Assembly: GCF_019175385.1 (NCBI RefSeq)
Contig: NC_083344.1
Span: 63,426,782 to 63,490,781 of the forward strand
Source: Lycium barbarum
Taxonomy: Eukaryota > Streptophyta > Magnoliopsida > Solanales > Solanaceae
DNA: 64,000 nt
Reading direction: 5' to 3'
This document shows, in pieces, positions 21,744-35,022 of the stretch; the first letter of the stretch is position 1; each line of letters starts with the position of its first letter. The notes under the pieces are model-generated. The model did not search any database. It saw nothing but the letters and a program-made list of their open reading frames with translations, and was not told where the DNA came from. A program made the position numbers and the translations under genes.

Positions 21744-23673
21744 TGTCACGATCCAAAATTTCAATGATTGTTGTGAGGAAACCTACCCATCCCGTGGTGA
21801 ACCCAAACAAGCGATAAAGCCTTTCAACATAATTTAAAAGCAGAATTAAAGGACAAACCATAAGTCAATAACAAGTCTTATAACTTATAATATAAGGAAG
21901 TCTAAGTCATACATCTCTCCAAAACCTGGAAGTCATAAGTACAAGAGCTACAAAATCTGGAATACAAGTCTGAATACTACAAATAATGTCTGAAATATAA
22001 AGACAGAAAAGTAAGATAGAAATGGAGTCCAGTGCTGCAGAACAGTCAGAAGCTCACCCTGAAAACTCACATGCAATGCCTCAACAGTAGGGGGGGGGGG
22101 AACTCGTCCACTAATCAAACTCAAAACAGAACCTGCACATAAAAAGATGCAACAAGTGTAGAGTGAGTACAAGGAAACACGTGTACTCAGCAGTATTGTT
22201 GACCGACCCTAAACTGAAGCAATGACGAGGATTGGTCCTTCCGAAATTCACCTCCACACTTCATTAGCAACCAATTATACAGTTTATAATCACTTAAGCA
22301 ATTAAGAGTAGAAAGTCCACAATTCAAGTAAGTTATAGAAACTCGGTTCTTCCAAATAATTCATAGAAGAGTCACATAATAATAATGCAATCAAGTAAGA
22401 ATGGTATGAAATGCAATGTCCAATATGCACCAGTATACACACACTCCTGCATTAGGTTTCGCGTGATCCATGGGGGACTAATGAGGTCTATATACTCACT
22501 CGGAATTTCAGATCCTCTAGATCACATCGCGTATCCGGTCGATAGGCTATCATGTCATCATTACTCCAATAAGTACCATATCCACTCGGGCCACCACAGA
22601 CCATCCCTTGTGTTTCACCAATAGCATGCGAGTGATATCATATAAAATATGAAATAGGTGTGCATATAGCATGCAATTGCATAATATCAAGTCAATGCCA
22701 ACGATAGTTCATTTTTCTTGATTATACAAGATGTGCAGTGATGAATGCACAGTGAATCAATATCACAATTATTAAACAATCATGGCCTTCATAAGCTTAT
22801 TTCATCAACAACCAAACGATCAAGTAGATTTAACACCACCAACTAATGCCCATCTGTTTGGCATTCATTAATTTACACAATTATTTAATTTTCATTAATT
22901 TACCCATATCATGGCACCGGTACCAACATAAGAGCTTGTCACCACATGAGTAAGGGACCCCCAATTCCCCATTACGCTCATTAACTACATTAGCCAACAC
23001 AAACACTTCATAAAGAGTCTAGTAAGTCTCAACTTGCCTTAATTCAGAGCCTCAAAAAGTCAAGCCACGGTCTTACCTTTCCTTTCATCTTTTGAACGAT
23101 CCCAATTTGTTCAAATATGGATTCTACATAATAATACAAATCCATAGACACCCATATTGCTATACTAATGTTCCGGTCCAAAAAGTCAACCTAAAAACTA
23201 ACCCCGAGCAACGAAGGTCAAAACTGTAATTTCGCCATAAATTTAGCTTACCCAGAGTCTAAATAGTAAGAATATCAAAAAAAAATAAAATCTAATCACG
23301 AATCGACCTTCAATTTGATGATTACATGAAAACCCATTTCTATGGAAAACCCCCACTAAGTTCAAATCATGGAAGAATTTGCCAAATAACGGATGGAATC
23401 ATGGGGAAATACTTAGCTTAATGTTAGAATCTTATCCCCGAGTCAAATCTTGAGAGCGCCCTTGAAATCACCCAATTAGAGCTCCCTAGCTCCCAAAATT
23501 AATTTATGAACAACGAGGTTCGAAATGGGATTTAAGTTCTGTCCACGCATAAATTGCACTTCGCAAACGCGAGGCCCACCTCACGAATGTGGTCCGCCCC
23601 AATGCATCCATCTTGAATGCAATGTGGCCATTGTGATCGCGATGTGCTTGCGTGTCCCGGCCCAGACCCTATC
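21744..23673 (-). repeat. LTR H (diverged copy related to G)
   Basis: Begins TGTCACGATCC and aligns with G over about 1.9 kb. Contains an 11-G run (22090-22100). Interrupted at 23674 by the I/J fusion; 27790-27874 may be its continuation. Confidence 0.65.
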
Positions 23674-26458
23674 TGTTACATCCGACATTTTCGCTTATTC
23701 GAAAAATTCAAGGCAAATTGACTTGTGATGGATAAGGCCACAATTGGACCATACTTGGTATGAATGTGTAGGTTATGAATTTAATGGTGTGGAATTACGA
23801 AAGGTGGCCAAGGGCAAAAATTGGAATTTTGGAAACTTGCCCCGTGAACTACAATATGTAACCAACAATTTTGGGCTCTAAAAGAAATAAGAAAAACAAG
23901 GCCCATTAAGGGATGGCCCAACCGGCCATGTAGGCCTTGGCCCATGAAATATTAAATTTTTCATGTGATAAATCCATATATGGATAAGTTTAAAAGAAGG
24001 ATCTAGATGAATCAAGAAAAACAAAACAAAAGAAATCAAGAACAAAGAGAGAGAGAGAGTTCGGGTGAAAGAAAGAAAAAGAAAGAAAAGAAAGAAAATT
24101 TTTTTTGGAGCCAATTCTTTGGTTTAAAAGTTCATCTCTTGTGAAATTATTACCAAGTGCAAAGCCCTCTACAAGTTGATATAAGTATTGTGGCAAGAAA
24201 ACAATTTTATCCTCCAAGCGAAGAACTTGAAGAAAGGTGAGGATTTCATGCTCTTGTTATGTTATAAATGGTATATGTATGATGTAGTATGTGTGAATGA
24301 ATGAAAAACATGGAAATTTTGTGTGTTGGAACTAAGTGTGTGTTGGCCGAATATATATATGTATATTGCATGATTTGGATGATTTGAATTCATGTTGTAA
24401 TTTAGTTGTAGTATGATGGAAATTGTATTAGAAATGAAAGTGGAATGAATTAGTGAAAATTGGAAAATATTGTAGGTGGCCGTGTGGTTATGTGATGTTG
24501 GAAGGAGAACCAAATCTTGTTAGCATGTTAATTGTGTTGTTATGGATTTGTGAAGTAGATGGGAGGATAATGGTTAAGCTAACACGAAGTATTTGTTGGT
24601 AAAGTTGTTGTCGGAAAGTATGTTGTTTTAGCATGGTTTCTTGAAATTATGATTAAGGATAATGAACTTGGAATATGGAAATGTGTTTATGAACTTGTAT
24701 GTTGAAGGTTGGGAAGATTGGATAAGTAGTAGCTTAATGGAAAGTTTGAATGTTTGCATATCTTATGTATATCGTGTGAAAATGGTATGGATGCCTCCGA
24801 TGTATGTCGTAATGATTTTGATGGATAATGAATATGAAAATAATAAGTTTGGTTTGGAAATGTAAGTTTGAAACGAAAGATGTTTCGTTATGTCAAAAAA
24901 ATGGCTAGTGATGCCATGTCGTATGTTTAATGCATATTGTTGTTATTGATGCTATTTCTGGGTTGTTGTGTTGATGAATTGAGCCGAGCTAAGTCTCGGG
25001 GATGTCTTATATACAGAGGAAATGCTGCCGAAATTTCGGTAGGCAAGTATGTGTTAAGTTGAATTATTGAAAAGTGTGAAACTAACAAATGGTAAACTTG
25101 ACCATTTCTAGATTTTGGACGAAATTGAAGTCGACGCCAAGCGAGCGTAAGGCGCTATCGAGGTATGTGAAGCATTTCCCTTTGTTCCTAGGCATGTTCT
25201 GGATGTGATAGGCTCGGTCGCGAGCCTTAAGTACGACTCCGTCCCCCGGAATTCGAGACGGAAAACCGCTCCAATTCCTTCAATCCAATTGAAGCTATTT
25301 TCTTACAAATTGCCTTTAAAGTGAATTTTTGTACAAAACTTCCCTAAACGGAGTCGGAACACTTCCAGATGATTATGGATGACCTTATAAGGTCTACTAT
25401 CGGTAATTTACCTATGTCGCCTCGAGTTTATCCGTGGCGGGACCAGGAGGCCCGATACCTTCTGTATGATCTTAATTACTTTAGTTTTGCCCGATTTTCT
25501 CAGAAAACACCTGGACTACTATTCTGATCACGATACGACTGTTTTTATACAAATCTTACAAAATAGTTTTTGACATTTGGAAATCTGGTTCTGGTTATAA
25601 TCTGTCGTGCCTCCCCAAGTGACGTGTAGGCACGTACCTTGAAAACTATCCAAATACTTGGTTCGATCGGCCAGTTGGCCTACTTCTGTTCTGTTGAGTC
25701 TGTATGACGATCTGTATGTATGTGGTTCCTCATTAATCAGTTCGTCCACATTTTATGATTCCTTTCACCGGATCCCGGGCCGGTACGTATATCGTGCGGT
25801 GGGCCGCCGAGCCCCATATGTGAATTCTGAAGTATGATGTGTCCGGTTTCGGGGTACTGTGTTATATGTCCGTCCCCGGTTACCGAGGATATATTACAAA
25901 GTATGATGAGTCCGGGCTCGGGGTGCTGTGTTATCTGTCCGCCCCCGGGTACCGTGGTTATGTTATGATGAGTGACGGAGATCGGAGAAGAATTTTTGAT
26001 ATCTGACGTGTTGTGGTGCCAATGGCAGGAGTGGCGACCACGTTCTTGTACCCTATGTGTGATTTTGTCTGTCTGTATGACTTATGATTCTGTCTGTCCG
26101 TCCGGCTTATCTGTCCGACTGGCTTATCTGTCCGACTGGTTGTGATTCTGTCTGTCCGTCCGGATTATCTGTCCGACTGGTTGTGATTCTGTCTGTCCGT
26201 CCGGATTATCTGCCCGACGGGTTACGATTCCATCTGTCCGTCTGGATTATCTGACCGACGGGTTTCGATTCCGTATGTCCGTATGGATCCCGATTCTGTA
26301 TGTCCGCATGGACTCTGATTCTGTCTGTCTGGACCATGATTCTGTCCGTCTGTCGGGACTATGTCTCTGTCTATCCGGCCTATGAGCCTGTCTATTATAT
26401 CTCCGTGCTTCCGGTCCAGATCATGATTATGTTTGTTATGTTTCTGCTTTACATACTC
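23674..26458 (+). repeat. LTR I, truncated (B-related)
   Basis: Starts TGTTACATCCGACATTTTCG. Order of modules matches B LTRs: 'ggaattttggaaacttg' (23831), 'aggtgaggat' (24235), 'gaaatgctgccgaaatttcgg' region (25019-25041), then a hairpin minisatellite. It stops at 'tgctttacatactc', exactly where the CAGTAC tail hairpin should begin, and is joined to LTR J in opposite orientation. The missing part would be about 0.45 kb. Confidence 0.65.
25780..26420 (+). repeat. Minisatellite in LTR I (TCTGTCCGTCCGG type)
   Basis: Two related arrays: first units with 'gtccgggctcggggtgctgt'-like text (25850-25960), then about eight shorter units around 'ctgtctgtccgtccgg' (26085-26420). Same relative place as the hairpin minisatellites of A, B and E. 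Confidence 0.65.
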
Positions 26459-27789
26459 GGCCAAAGAACCATGCCTTATGAAAGAAGGGTTAGCCTTACA
26501 TACCTTTTCGTCGAACTATTCTACACTTGCACGTACTCCTCCGATGCTCACGTTTCTACCTTCATTAAGGTCATACTATCATTAGAATCGATAACTAGCA
26601 CACATGACTAAAGCTAGAGAAAATCGGACAACATCTCCTTTATTTATGCAACATTTGTCCATATCGTAATTCAACTCCCAAGGGTCAACAATAGCCATTA
26701 ATCATCCACATTATCCACATTATCTAGGTTTCTCAATTTACTTTCATTTGTCCATGTTCATGGTCACAACACCCAACTTCGTCCGTTCATTTACACGTCT
26801 ATTTCATGGTCTTAACGTCATTTATAACACATTCATGTCACAACACAACAACAATCATGATTCAACTCAAACTATGTCTCAAAACGTCACTATTCATCAT
26901 TCATAACCCATTTTGCTATACTCTTCTAATGACCAAGAATTTCAACTCTCAAATACCTTAAACAATATATAAGTACCATGAACCTTACCTTAAATGTTGT
27001 AGGAACAAGCCTTTGTTGATAATACTCCACTTGAGCAAAAACCCTAGTTTTTCTCCATTTGGATTCCTTGACTTGGATGATCTTTAATGGACTTGCTTAC
27101 TCTTGACTCACTTGTTTTGTGTTGTTGATGACTTATAATCCTTGAAAACATGTATAATAAATGTAGAGAGATGTTTTAGAGAGAAGGGGTGTGATATAGA
27201 AGTGAAATGAAATAAGCCTTGGTCCCCTTATTCAATGACTTGAAAATCAGATTTTGAAGTGCACAGTGGTCGTAAATGTGGTTTACTGTCCGTATTGCAG
27301 TTTACGGACCGTCCTTCGTGGTCGTTTTTAACCATAACAGAACCAGAAACTCAGGCAGCAACATGGTGATTTACGACCATGGTTTATGGGCCGTAAATCA
27401 CTTTACGGTCCGTATTCCAGGTCGTATTTTACCATTTGATCAATTGGCAGAAAGTTGAAGTTTTGAATGCCAAAATACGACTGGCCAGTTTACGGACCGT
27501 ATACCATTTTACGGTCCGTATTTCACTTTACGACCAACTGGCCAGTTTGCAAACCTGTAACTTTTCACATCTCTAGACTTCTCATTCTAATCATTCACAT
27601 CCATTTACATACATTGCTCATCTCACACCTTGCCTTATCTTAGCCAACTTTCTCGCCTTACATCGGATGCCTTCGAAATATCGCTTAGGGCCATCAAACG
27701 TCATTTCTTACTTGTGAAACATCATACACTCGCACCCATCACTAGTTCAGTCACTTGCGTACCAACGGAAGATTTTCCGAGGTGTAACA
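26459..27789 (-). repeat. LTR J, truncated
   Basis: From 'ggccaaagaaccatgcc' (matching N near 30169) to ...GAGGTGTAACA; on the - strand it starts TGTTACACCTCGG. The same family begins at 62155 (M). It lacks the half that would carry the tail hairpins and the TGACA end. Contains a 'ttacggtccgta' palindrome tract (27270-27530). No PPT follows its end. Confidence 0.7.
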
Positions 27790-27874
27790 GTATCCGAGCG
27801 ATAAATGCTACCATTCTTGATATACTAGAGCAGCATGTAAAGATTAATCTGACAGGAGGAAAAGACAAGCAAAG
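27790..27874. other. 85-bp remnant between LTRs J and O
   Basis: Starts GTATC, one base different from CTATC at 23669-23673 that precedes LTR I. Could be the continuation of H beyond an I/J insertion. No other signal. Confidence 0.3.
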
Positions 27875-29238
27875 TGTTACATCCCGTACTTTTGTAAGTT
27901 GGATTATTCATAAGTTAACCGACATAAGCTCGGAGGACAAGATTATTTTGAGGTTATAAGTATTTATGTAATTCTTAACAAGTGATAAGTAAGTGTCGTG
28001 AAGGTTAAAGGTTAAACAAATTCGGGCTATGGTTTGAACCGCTCGGACAGGACAATTTTTGGTCATACACAAGTATGCAAATAAAGAGATCGGAGTATAA
28101 AAGGTTAATGTCCCGAAATAATTTAGGACTTAACAAGTGTGACCATGGTGATTGAGAATAATATTTGGTGTATGTATAAAGAGGCTATGGACTAGAGTTC
28201 TACCACATGATTATGATAATGAGTATATGAAGTGTGTTAAAAGTGGTTCATGTTTTAGGGAATCGAGACTAAGAAATTAATTATGTGTGCAATTTATTAA
28301 GTGAGAAATTTGCAATGGAGATTAAGGAATTAATTGAGATTATTGGATAATTATTAGTGTGGGCAGATTCCACATGTGCTATGGACAAATAATGGGCAAC
28401 AAGGCATAATAGAATAAATTCAACAAGGGTTGATGCAGTTACACGTGGGCATGGGGCTGCATAACACCAAGTGTTACTCACTTTTGATGTGTCTAATGGT
28501 GACACCTTTAAGACAAAAGTCATTATTTCAAAGGAATGGCCAAAATGGGGGTGGACCCCACAGCCCACAATGAAAAATTTATTTATGATCTTGTATATAA
28601 TGAATAATATACCATGAAGGGAGCAGCGCAGGACTTTTCATGGAATTTTGGTTCTTTTAAATGGAATAGTTGTCAAAGTGTAAAAAGAGAGTCTTTAGCT
28701 AAGCTACAACTACACCAACTAGACGTGAACCCAAATATGTTACTCAAAAACAATTGTGGACCGCAACTTCATATTCCCTTCAAGGGGAAACTAACATGAT
28801 ACTATTCACGACTTGGATCTCTGCGAAGAAGCAAAACAAAGAGCGACGTTACGGTTATTTCCGCGTCGGTTTCCTCCGGATAGCAAATCAGAGAGTTCTT
28901 CGTAATGAAGTAAGGTGGGAGAAGAGTTGTTCTTGGCATATAAGGTAAGAATTCTACTATTCTTGATATATTTAAATTCGTTCGGGTCATAGCTAAATTG
29001 TGGAATGAAAAATATGGAATTAATTGCGGGAAATTGGATAAGTTATTGTTGTTGTTGTGTGGGCCGATTTGAGGTATATTTTTGGGTTTTGTTGTGGCTG
29101 GAAATTTTTGGAGTAAATTGGCTATATTGTTGTTGTTATGATTCATACGTATTTTGAAGGAAAGAAATACTGGAGAAGTATATTTGATAATCGTATTTGA
29201 GCTTGTCACTCGTCGTGAAATGTTTATGACTTATTGTT
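27875..29238 (+). repeat. LTR O, 5' part (cut by element N)
   Basis: Begins TGTTACATCCCGTACTTTTG, a frequent Solanaceae LTR start, and carries the 'aaggtaag' module at 28946. It is interrupted by N at 29239 and its remainder is outside the window. Short open frames inside show no known domain. Confidence 0.6.
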
Positions 29239-31459
29239 TGTCACGACCCAACCGGAGGGCCGCGACGGGCACCCAGTGCTAACCCACCCGGGCACCTCTT
29301 ATCATACTTTCACATTTACATCTAGGTGAGCCGTATAGCTAAATCATACTTTTATTCCTCATTCATACTATTTCCATTGGGCAACAATATATTTATATCA
29401 TCATCAACAACTATGCCCACAACAATGTACATAAGCCGACGAGGCTAACAAAATGATATCCAAAATATAGGCCGACAAGGCCAAATACATCTAACCATAT
29501 ACACATGTCTACGAGCCTCTAAGGAGAGTATGTCATATCTTACAGGCGGGACAGGACCCCGACATGCCCATAAATATGTACACAAAAGAATAAATACCAA
29601 AAGCTGTAACTCCGAATGAAATGGAGCTCCGCTATGTAGTCCCTGAGTAATAAGGCTATGGATCAAGCCTGTCTCCCTGGCCACCTGCGGGCATGACGCA
29701 GCGTCCACAAACAAAAGGACGTCAATACGAAGAATGTACTGAGTATGTAAAGCATGATCAACATCTTTACGAAAGCATAATAGACAACATAAGAAATAGC
29801 ATAGGATGGGAGATAGTAGTATCATCGTTATAAACACTTACTTGCTTTACATAGGGACTTCCCATTTCTAATGCGTGATTGTGTACATACATCCATATCC
29901 ATATCCGTACTCGTTTCCGTACTCGTTTACATTTCATATCCATTTTTGTATTCATAGCATATTCGTATTTATATTCATATTCATATACATATCATTTAGC
30001 ATCATTACTATCGTCGTTCATTACATCTATCCCTAGAGGATTACTCATCATAGGAGGAATTTAGTACAATCGTAACATATCGAGAATCATGAGCTTAGTA
30101 GCTCTTAAAGATAGAATCATTTGGAGGACATCATAGGCTCATAGAAGAATAGATATTTGGCCAAAGAACCATGCCTTATGAAAGAAGGGTTCGCCTTACT
30201 TACCTCTTCGTGCAACTATTCTATCACTTGCACGTTCTTCTTCAATGCTCACGTTTCTATCTTCATTAGAGTTATACAATCATTAGAAAATCGATAGCTT
30301 AGCATACATGACTAAAGCTAGAGAAAATTGGACAGCATCTCCTTTATTTATACGACTTCCTCCATATCATACATCAACACCCAAACATCAATAATAACAT
30401 TCACAACATCATAACAATAGTCTTTATTCATCTACATTATCCATATTCCTCCATTCACTTCCAATCATCCATATCCATGGTCATAGCACACAATTACATT
30501 CATTCATATACAATGTCTATCCCATGTTCTTAACATCATTTATAACATAACCATAATCGCAACATATCAAGGAACATGACTCAATCCAAGCTATTACTAA
30601 AAAATGACACTATTCCCACATTCATGACCCATTTTCTATACCCTTCTACAATCCAAGTGTTTCAACTTCTCAATACCTTAAACAACATGGAAATACCATA
30701 AAACTTACCTTAGATGGTGTAGGAATGAACCTTGGGTGGAAATACTTCAGTTGAGCAAAACCCTAGTTTCACCTTCACTTGGATGAACTTTAATGGGTTT
30801 CTTACACTTGATTCTCTTGGTGTGATGAATTTGTTCACTAATATCCCTTGAATTCTTGTGGGAGAAGTGTAGAGAAATGTTCTAGAGAGAAGGGGAGTGA
30901 AGGGGAAATGAAATGAAATAAACTTGGGCCCCTTATTAATAATACAAAATCTGTCCCGCTTGGATTTCACAGACCAACATACGGTCCGTATAAATTATAC
31001 TGACCGTATGTTTGGTCGTACTTTTAGTCCAGTGAGGGGTGCTAATCCCGGCTGAATATATGGCCAAACATACGGCCAGTATAATTTATACGGCCAGTAT
31101 GTTGGGCCGTACAATGCCCAGTTCTTCCAAACTAATTCTCGTCGACTCGTTTGATCTCCAATCCTTATGGAACCTTCTTAACACTTGTTTATCACCTCAT
31201 TAACAATCTAAGGGACGCTATAAATCTTCTCCAAAGCATCATTAAATCATCATTAACTTGTTACTCATAAATCCTTTCTGAAAAAAAAAATATATGCCTT
31301 GCCTTCTCTTGGCAAACTTTCTCCTCTTACCTCAAATGTCTTTGAAATCTTAATTAGGGTTATCAAATGTCATTCCTTACTTATTGAAATACCATATATT
31401 TCGTGGTCTTCGTTAGTCTATTCACTGTGCATCAACGGAAAAATTTTTGAGGTGTAACA
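29239..31459 (-). repeat. Element N 3' LTR (2221 bp)
   Basis: TGTCACGACCC...GGTGTAACA. Tail hairpins at 29702-29741, 'cagcatctcctttattta' module at 30333, palindromic 'acggtccgta' tract at 30960-31110. Confidence 0.9.
29702..29741 (-). other. LTR tail double hairpin, element N
   Basis: CGTCC (29702-29706)/GGACG (29717-29721), then CAATAC/GTACTG with one mismatch. 463 nt from the LTR 3' end. Confidence 0.6.
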
Positions 31460-31472
31460 TTCTTCCCCCCTT
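31460..31472 (-). promoter_or_regulatory. Polypurine tract of element N
   Basis: TTCTTCCCCCCTT on the + strand, adjoining the LTR; followed at 31476-31495 by the perfect AACATTCG/CGAATGTT stem-loop. Confidence 0.88.
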
Positions 31473-31475
31473 AAG

Positions 31476-31495
31476 AACATTCGTCCTCGAATGTT
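31476..31495 (-). other. PPT-adjacent stem-loop, element N
   Basis: Perfect 8-bp inverted repeat with 4-nt loop, as in A, B and E. Confidence 0.8.
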
Positions 31496-31679
31496 AAGTC
31501 ATCGGGGATTCTATAAAAATTTTGCCAGAGTTTCCCCTGTAATATGGCACTACCATCCTGTCACAACATCCCATAATAACAATGCCTCATAGGGCCACAA
31601 CATAATAGCAATAAAGTTTGGCCACAAACGACCCAAATGCATAAAAAGGAAAACATACATACCTTATGATCTTGATGTC

Positions 31680-32375
31680 TCATCTTGGATCTCTTTCGGG
31701 GGCTGAAATAAGTGCGGGTACTTGGATTTCAAATTTCTTCTGCTTCCCATGTTATCTCTTCTCGGTTATTGTTTCTCCACAAAACCTTAACTGAGGCCAC
31801 TTATTTGTTTCTAAGCCTCCGTACTTGCCTATCTAATATGGCAATGGGTACCTCTTCATAAGTCAACTTTTCTGTCACTTGAACATTATTTACTGGCACG
31901 ATCCTAGTAGGATCTCCGACACATTTGCGAAGTATCGAGATATTGAAAACTGGGTGAACTGACTCCAAATCAAGAGGTAGATCTAATTCATAAGCCACTT
32001 TACCTACTTTGCGCATAATCTAATAAGGCCCAATGTATCGGGGACTAAGCTTCCCCCTTTTGCCAAATCTCATAACGCCCTTCATTGGCGACACTTTTAA
32101 GAATACCCAATCTTTCACTTAGAACTGTAAGTCCCTTCGACAATTATCCGCATAGCAATTTTGACGACTTTGAGCCGCTAATAGTCGACCTTGTATGAGC
32201 TTAACTTTCTCTATGGCTTGTTGGACCAAGTCTGGCCCTATCACTTTGGTCTCTCCTACTTCAAACCACCCAATTGGGGATCTACACTTTCGCCTATATA
32301 AAGCCTCATACGGTGCCATTTGATTGCTAGAATGATAATTATTGTTATAAGCAAACTCAATAAGGGGTAAGTGAT
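31680..32375 (-). pseudogene. pol: Element N pol, integrase C-terminus and chromodomain-like tail (broken)
   Basis: Continuation of the N integrase after solo LTR K. The pieces 32319-32119 ([12 protein letters not shown], the segment after the catalytic core) and 32016-31801 (HPVFNISILRKC, AILDRQVRRLRNK) lie in one frame. That frame is broken by stops at 32119, near 32020 and at 31801. Text beyond 31801 still resembles the chromodomain-like end of D (WRNNN...WEAEE) before decaying. In chromoviruses this tail directs integration to chromatin. Not functional. Confidence 0.85.
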
Positions 32376-32807
32376 TGTCACGACCCAGCTAGGGGCCGCG
32401 ACGGGTACTCGAGGCTAACCACCGAGCACCGCTCGTTCTACTACCCATCATGCTTATTCACTACTCTTTTGTCGATTTTATGCTCAAATTATAGGAAAAT
32501 CATGTTTCATTTGTAAACATAAATAGTTCCATATACATAAGCCCCTTTAGGCTATCAAAAATAATGTATATACAATTATACCATAGTGACTTTATCCGGC
32601 CACATAACCCACATTGAGTATCTACGAGCCTCTACTGGAGTACAAGACACATAGACGGGACAGGACCCCGTCAAGCCCCACATATACAAATACACACAAA
32701 AGAATAATCAAGCACCTCCGGAATAAAGGAGTGCTTTCAATTGGCTACCAGCTCCTACGACTCTGGCTCAAACTCTCCTCCCTGTCTACCTGTGGGCATG
32801 AACATAG

Positions 32808-32846
32808 CGTCCAAAGAAAATGGACGTCAGTACGAATATTGTACTG
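32808..32846 (-). other. LTR tail double hairpin, LTR K
   Basis: CGTCCA (32808-32813)/TGGACG (32821-32826), CAGTAC (32828-32833)/GTACTG (32841-32846). 432 nt from the LTR 3' end. Confidence 0.7.
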
Positions 32847-32974
32847 AGTATGTAAGGCAAGAATGAAATAGATATAATAGGAGGGTCATGAGCCATAAGA
32901 GAAAGATATAACCTGCAAGAGTGTCACAAGTAATTACATTTTGTACATATATCACATTTTACATAATCATGGTG

Positions 32975-33062
32975 CGTAAGTCATCACATCACATATCTCA
33001 TCACATCACATGTCTCGTCATATCGCATATCTCATCACATCACATAACATATCTCATCGTTA
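32975..33062. repeat. CATCACATC/CATATCTC tandem tract in LTR K
   Basis: Imperfect repetition of 'catatctcatcacatcaca' four times. Confidence 0.7.
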
Positions 33063-33242
33063 TCCCGCGTCCGGGTAACCATCGTATGCTGCCCACTAGT
33101 GGTGATTATGCCCGGCCCTCTAGGCTCGGTGTAACATCGCAGCCCGCCTTAGCGGTGACATGCCTGGCCATCTAGGCACGGTGGAATCATATGCAGCCCG
33201 CTTTTGCGGTGACATGCCCGGCCATCTAGGCACAGTGGAATC
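33063..33242 (-). repeat. Hairpin minisatellite in LTR K
   Basis: Units with self-complementary cores: CCACTAGTGG, 'cccgccttagcggtg' and 'ccggccatctaggcacggtgg' (the last twice). Similar units in D's left LTR at about 38385-38492. Confidence 0.6.
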
Positions 33243-35022
33243 TCATCATCACATAATCAATCTTTACCCATCACTATTGCGCGTTTCATGAACGTATCAT
33301 AATCTTAGCATAACTTGGCATATTTATACATAACATCGGCATATTATAAGTTAACATTATTGATCATCTTATAAACATATCATGACTTAGCATTATTTCA
33401 CATTTAGCATTAGGAGCATACACTAGACTTTGAAGACAACCATAGCTATGTCGGGGTGACGTAAGGTCGTAAACCCCTGATTATATTATGAACATTTACG
33501 AGTACTTTGCCTCACCTTGAAGGGAATAATCCATAAGGTGAGTGTGAGCAATAATATCATCATCAATGTTATGGAATCATCATATCATGAACTATCGAAT
33601 CTCTATTCTTTACCTTATTATCATCATTGTCATACTCGTATGTAATTGGGTGTATTAAGGACTCATAAGTTCCATCATATAGGAGGATCATGGAAAGCTT
33701 GAAGGATTCATGCCTTTGAAGGAACGGATAAACCTTACATACCTTTGGTGTTTAACTAAGCGATCACTTGCGTGTTCTCCTTTAATGCACACGTTCTACC
33801 TTCAAGAGAATTTATATCGTCATTAGCTACACAATTATAAGAACGGACTTTCTAAAGCTAGGGAAAATTGGGTAGCACTTCCTTTGTTTGTACTACTTTT
33901 ACCATATTCTATATCAACTCCCAAACGCTCACAACAACATTCACAATATTACAATCAATAATCACCGTTCATATACATTGACCACAATCCACCAATTCTC
34001 TTCAATTTCTCTACATTTATGGTTATGGATTACTATCGCGTTTCCTCATGTGTCACACTTATTCCATGGTCTAAATGTCCTTTATGACGTATTCATAATC
34101 ACAACACACCAACATTTATGATTCAATCCAACTACTATCCAAACATAGCACTATTCACTCATTAATGACCCATTTCCTATATCTTTCTACAATTCAAGTA
34201 TCTTAATCTTCCATTACCTTAAAAAACATGGTTTAGTCATGAAACTTACCTTAGATGATGGTTGAACAAGCCTTGAGTGGATTTTCTCCTCTAGCACCAA
34301 AACCCTATCTCACCTGTTTTGGTTTTCTTTGAGGAAGATGAACTTTACTTGGGTTTCATACACTTTGTTTCACGGATTTGGTGTTGTTGATCATTGATTT
34401 CCTTTGATTTTCTTGTGGATGGATGTTGGAGAATATTCTAGAGTGTTCTTGTCTTGTGGAGTGGAGGATGGAATGAAAATGAAATGAAAAGGGTCCCTTA
34501 TATTAAAATACCAAAGCTGGCCGAACCACTTTATACGGACCAACATACGGTCCGTAAATTTTTACTGACCATATGTTGGGACCATATATTTGGTCCAGTG
34601 AGCCATGTTGTTCTAGAATGGATCTACGGACTGGACATACAGTCCGTGAATATTATTCGGCCAGTATGTCTGGCCGTATGTTGTCCAGTTCTCCGGAACT
34701 TGTTTTCGTCGACTCGTTTGATCTCCAATCCTTATGGAATCTTCTTGGCAATTGTTTAACATCTCCATACAAATCTAAGGGATGTTATTACTTGTCTCCA
34801 AGACATCATTATCCCATCATAGATTCATTGCTCGAAATTCTTATCCGATACACAACATATGGTTCGCTTTCCTTGGCAACTTTCTTTCCTTGCATTATAT
34901 GCCTTTGAAATCTCGTTGAGGGTCATCAAATACTATTTCTTACTCATCAAAACATCGCATACGCTATGTCCTTTGTTAGCCTATTCACTATACATATACA
35001 AGGGATTTTCCAAGGTGTAACA

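Larger units (their letters stand above)
32376..35022 (-). mobile_element. LTR K: solo LTR in element N pol
   Basis: 2647-bp LTR (TGTCACGACCC...GGTGTAACA) flanked by a perfect TSD GTGAT at 32371-32375 and 35023-35027, with no interior. Classic product of LTR-LTR recombination. Contains tail hairpins (32808-32846), a hairpin minisatellite (33060-33240) and an 'atacggtccgta' tract (34535-34690). Confidence 0.93.

Noticed and set aside
24662..24865. Open frame in LTR I as a small gene
   Set aside because: Short, no homologous open frame in B LTRs at the matching place.
28281..29209. Open frames in LTR O as a host gene (95 and 135 residues)
   Set aside because: Low-complexity, no recognisable domain; the region has LTR start and modules and is cut by element N.
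32975..33242. CRISPR-like array from regular short repeats in LTR K
   Set aside because: Repeats are imperfect, with no unique spacers of constant length, inside a plant LTR; it is minisatellite DNA.
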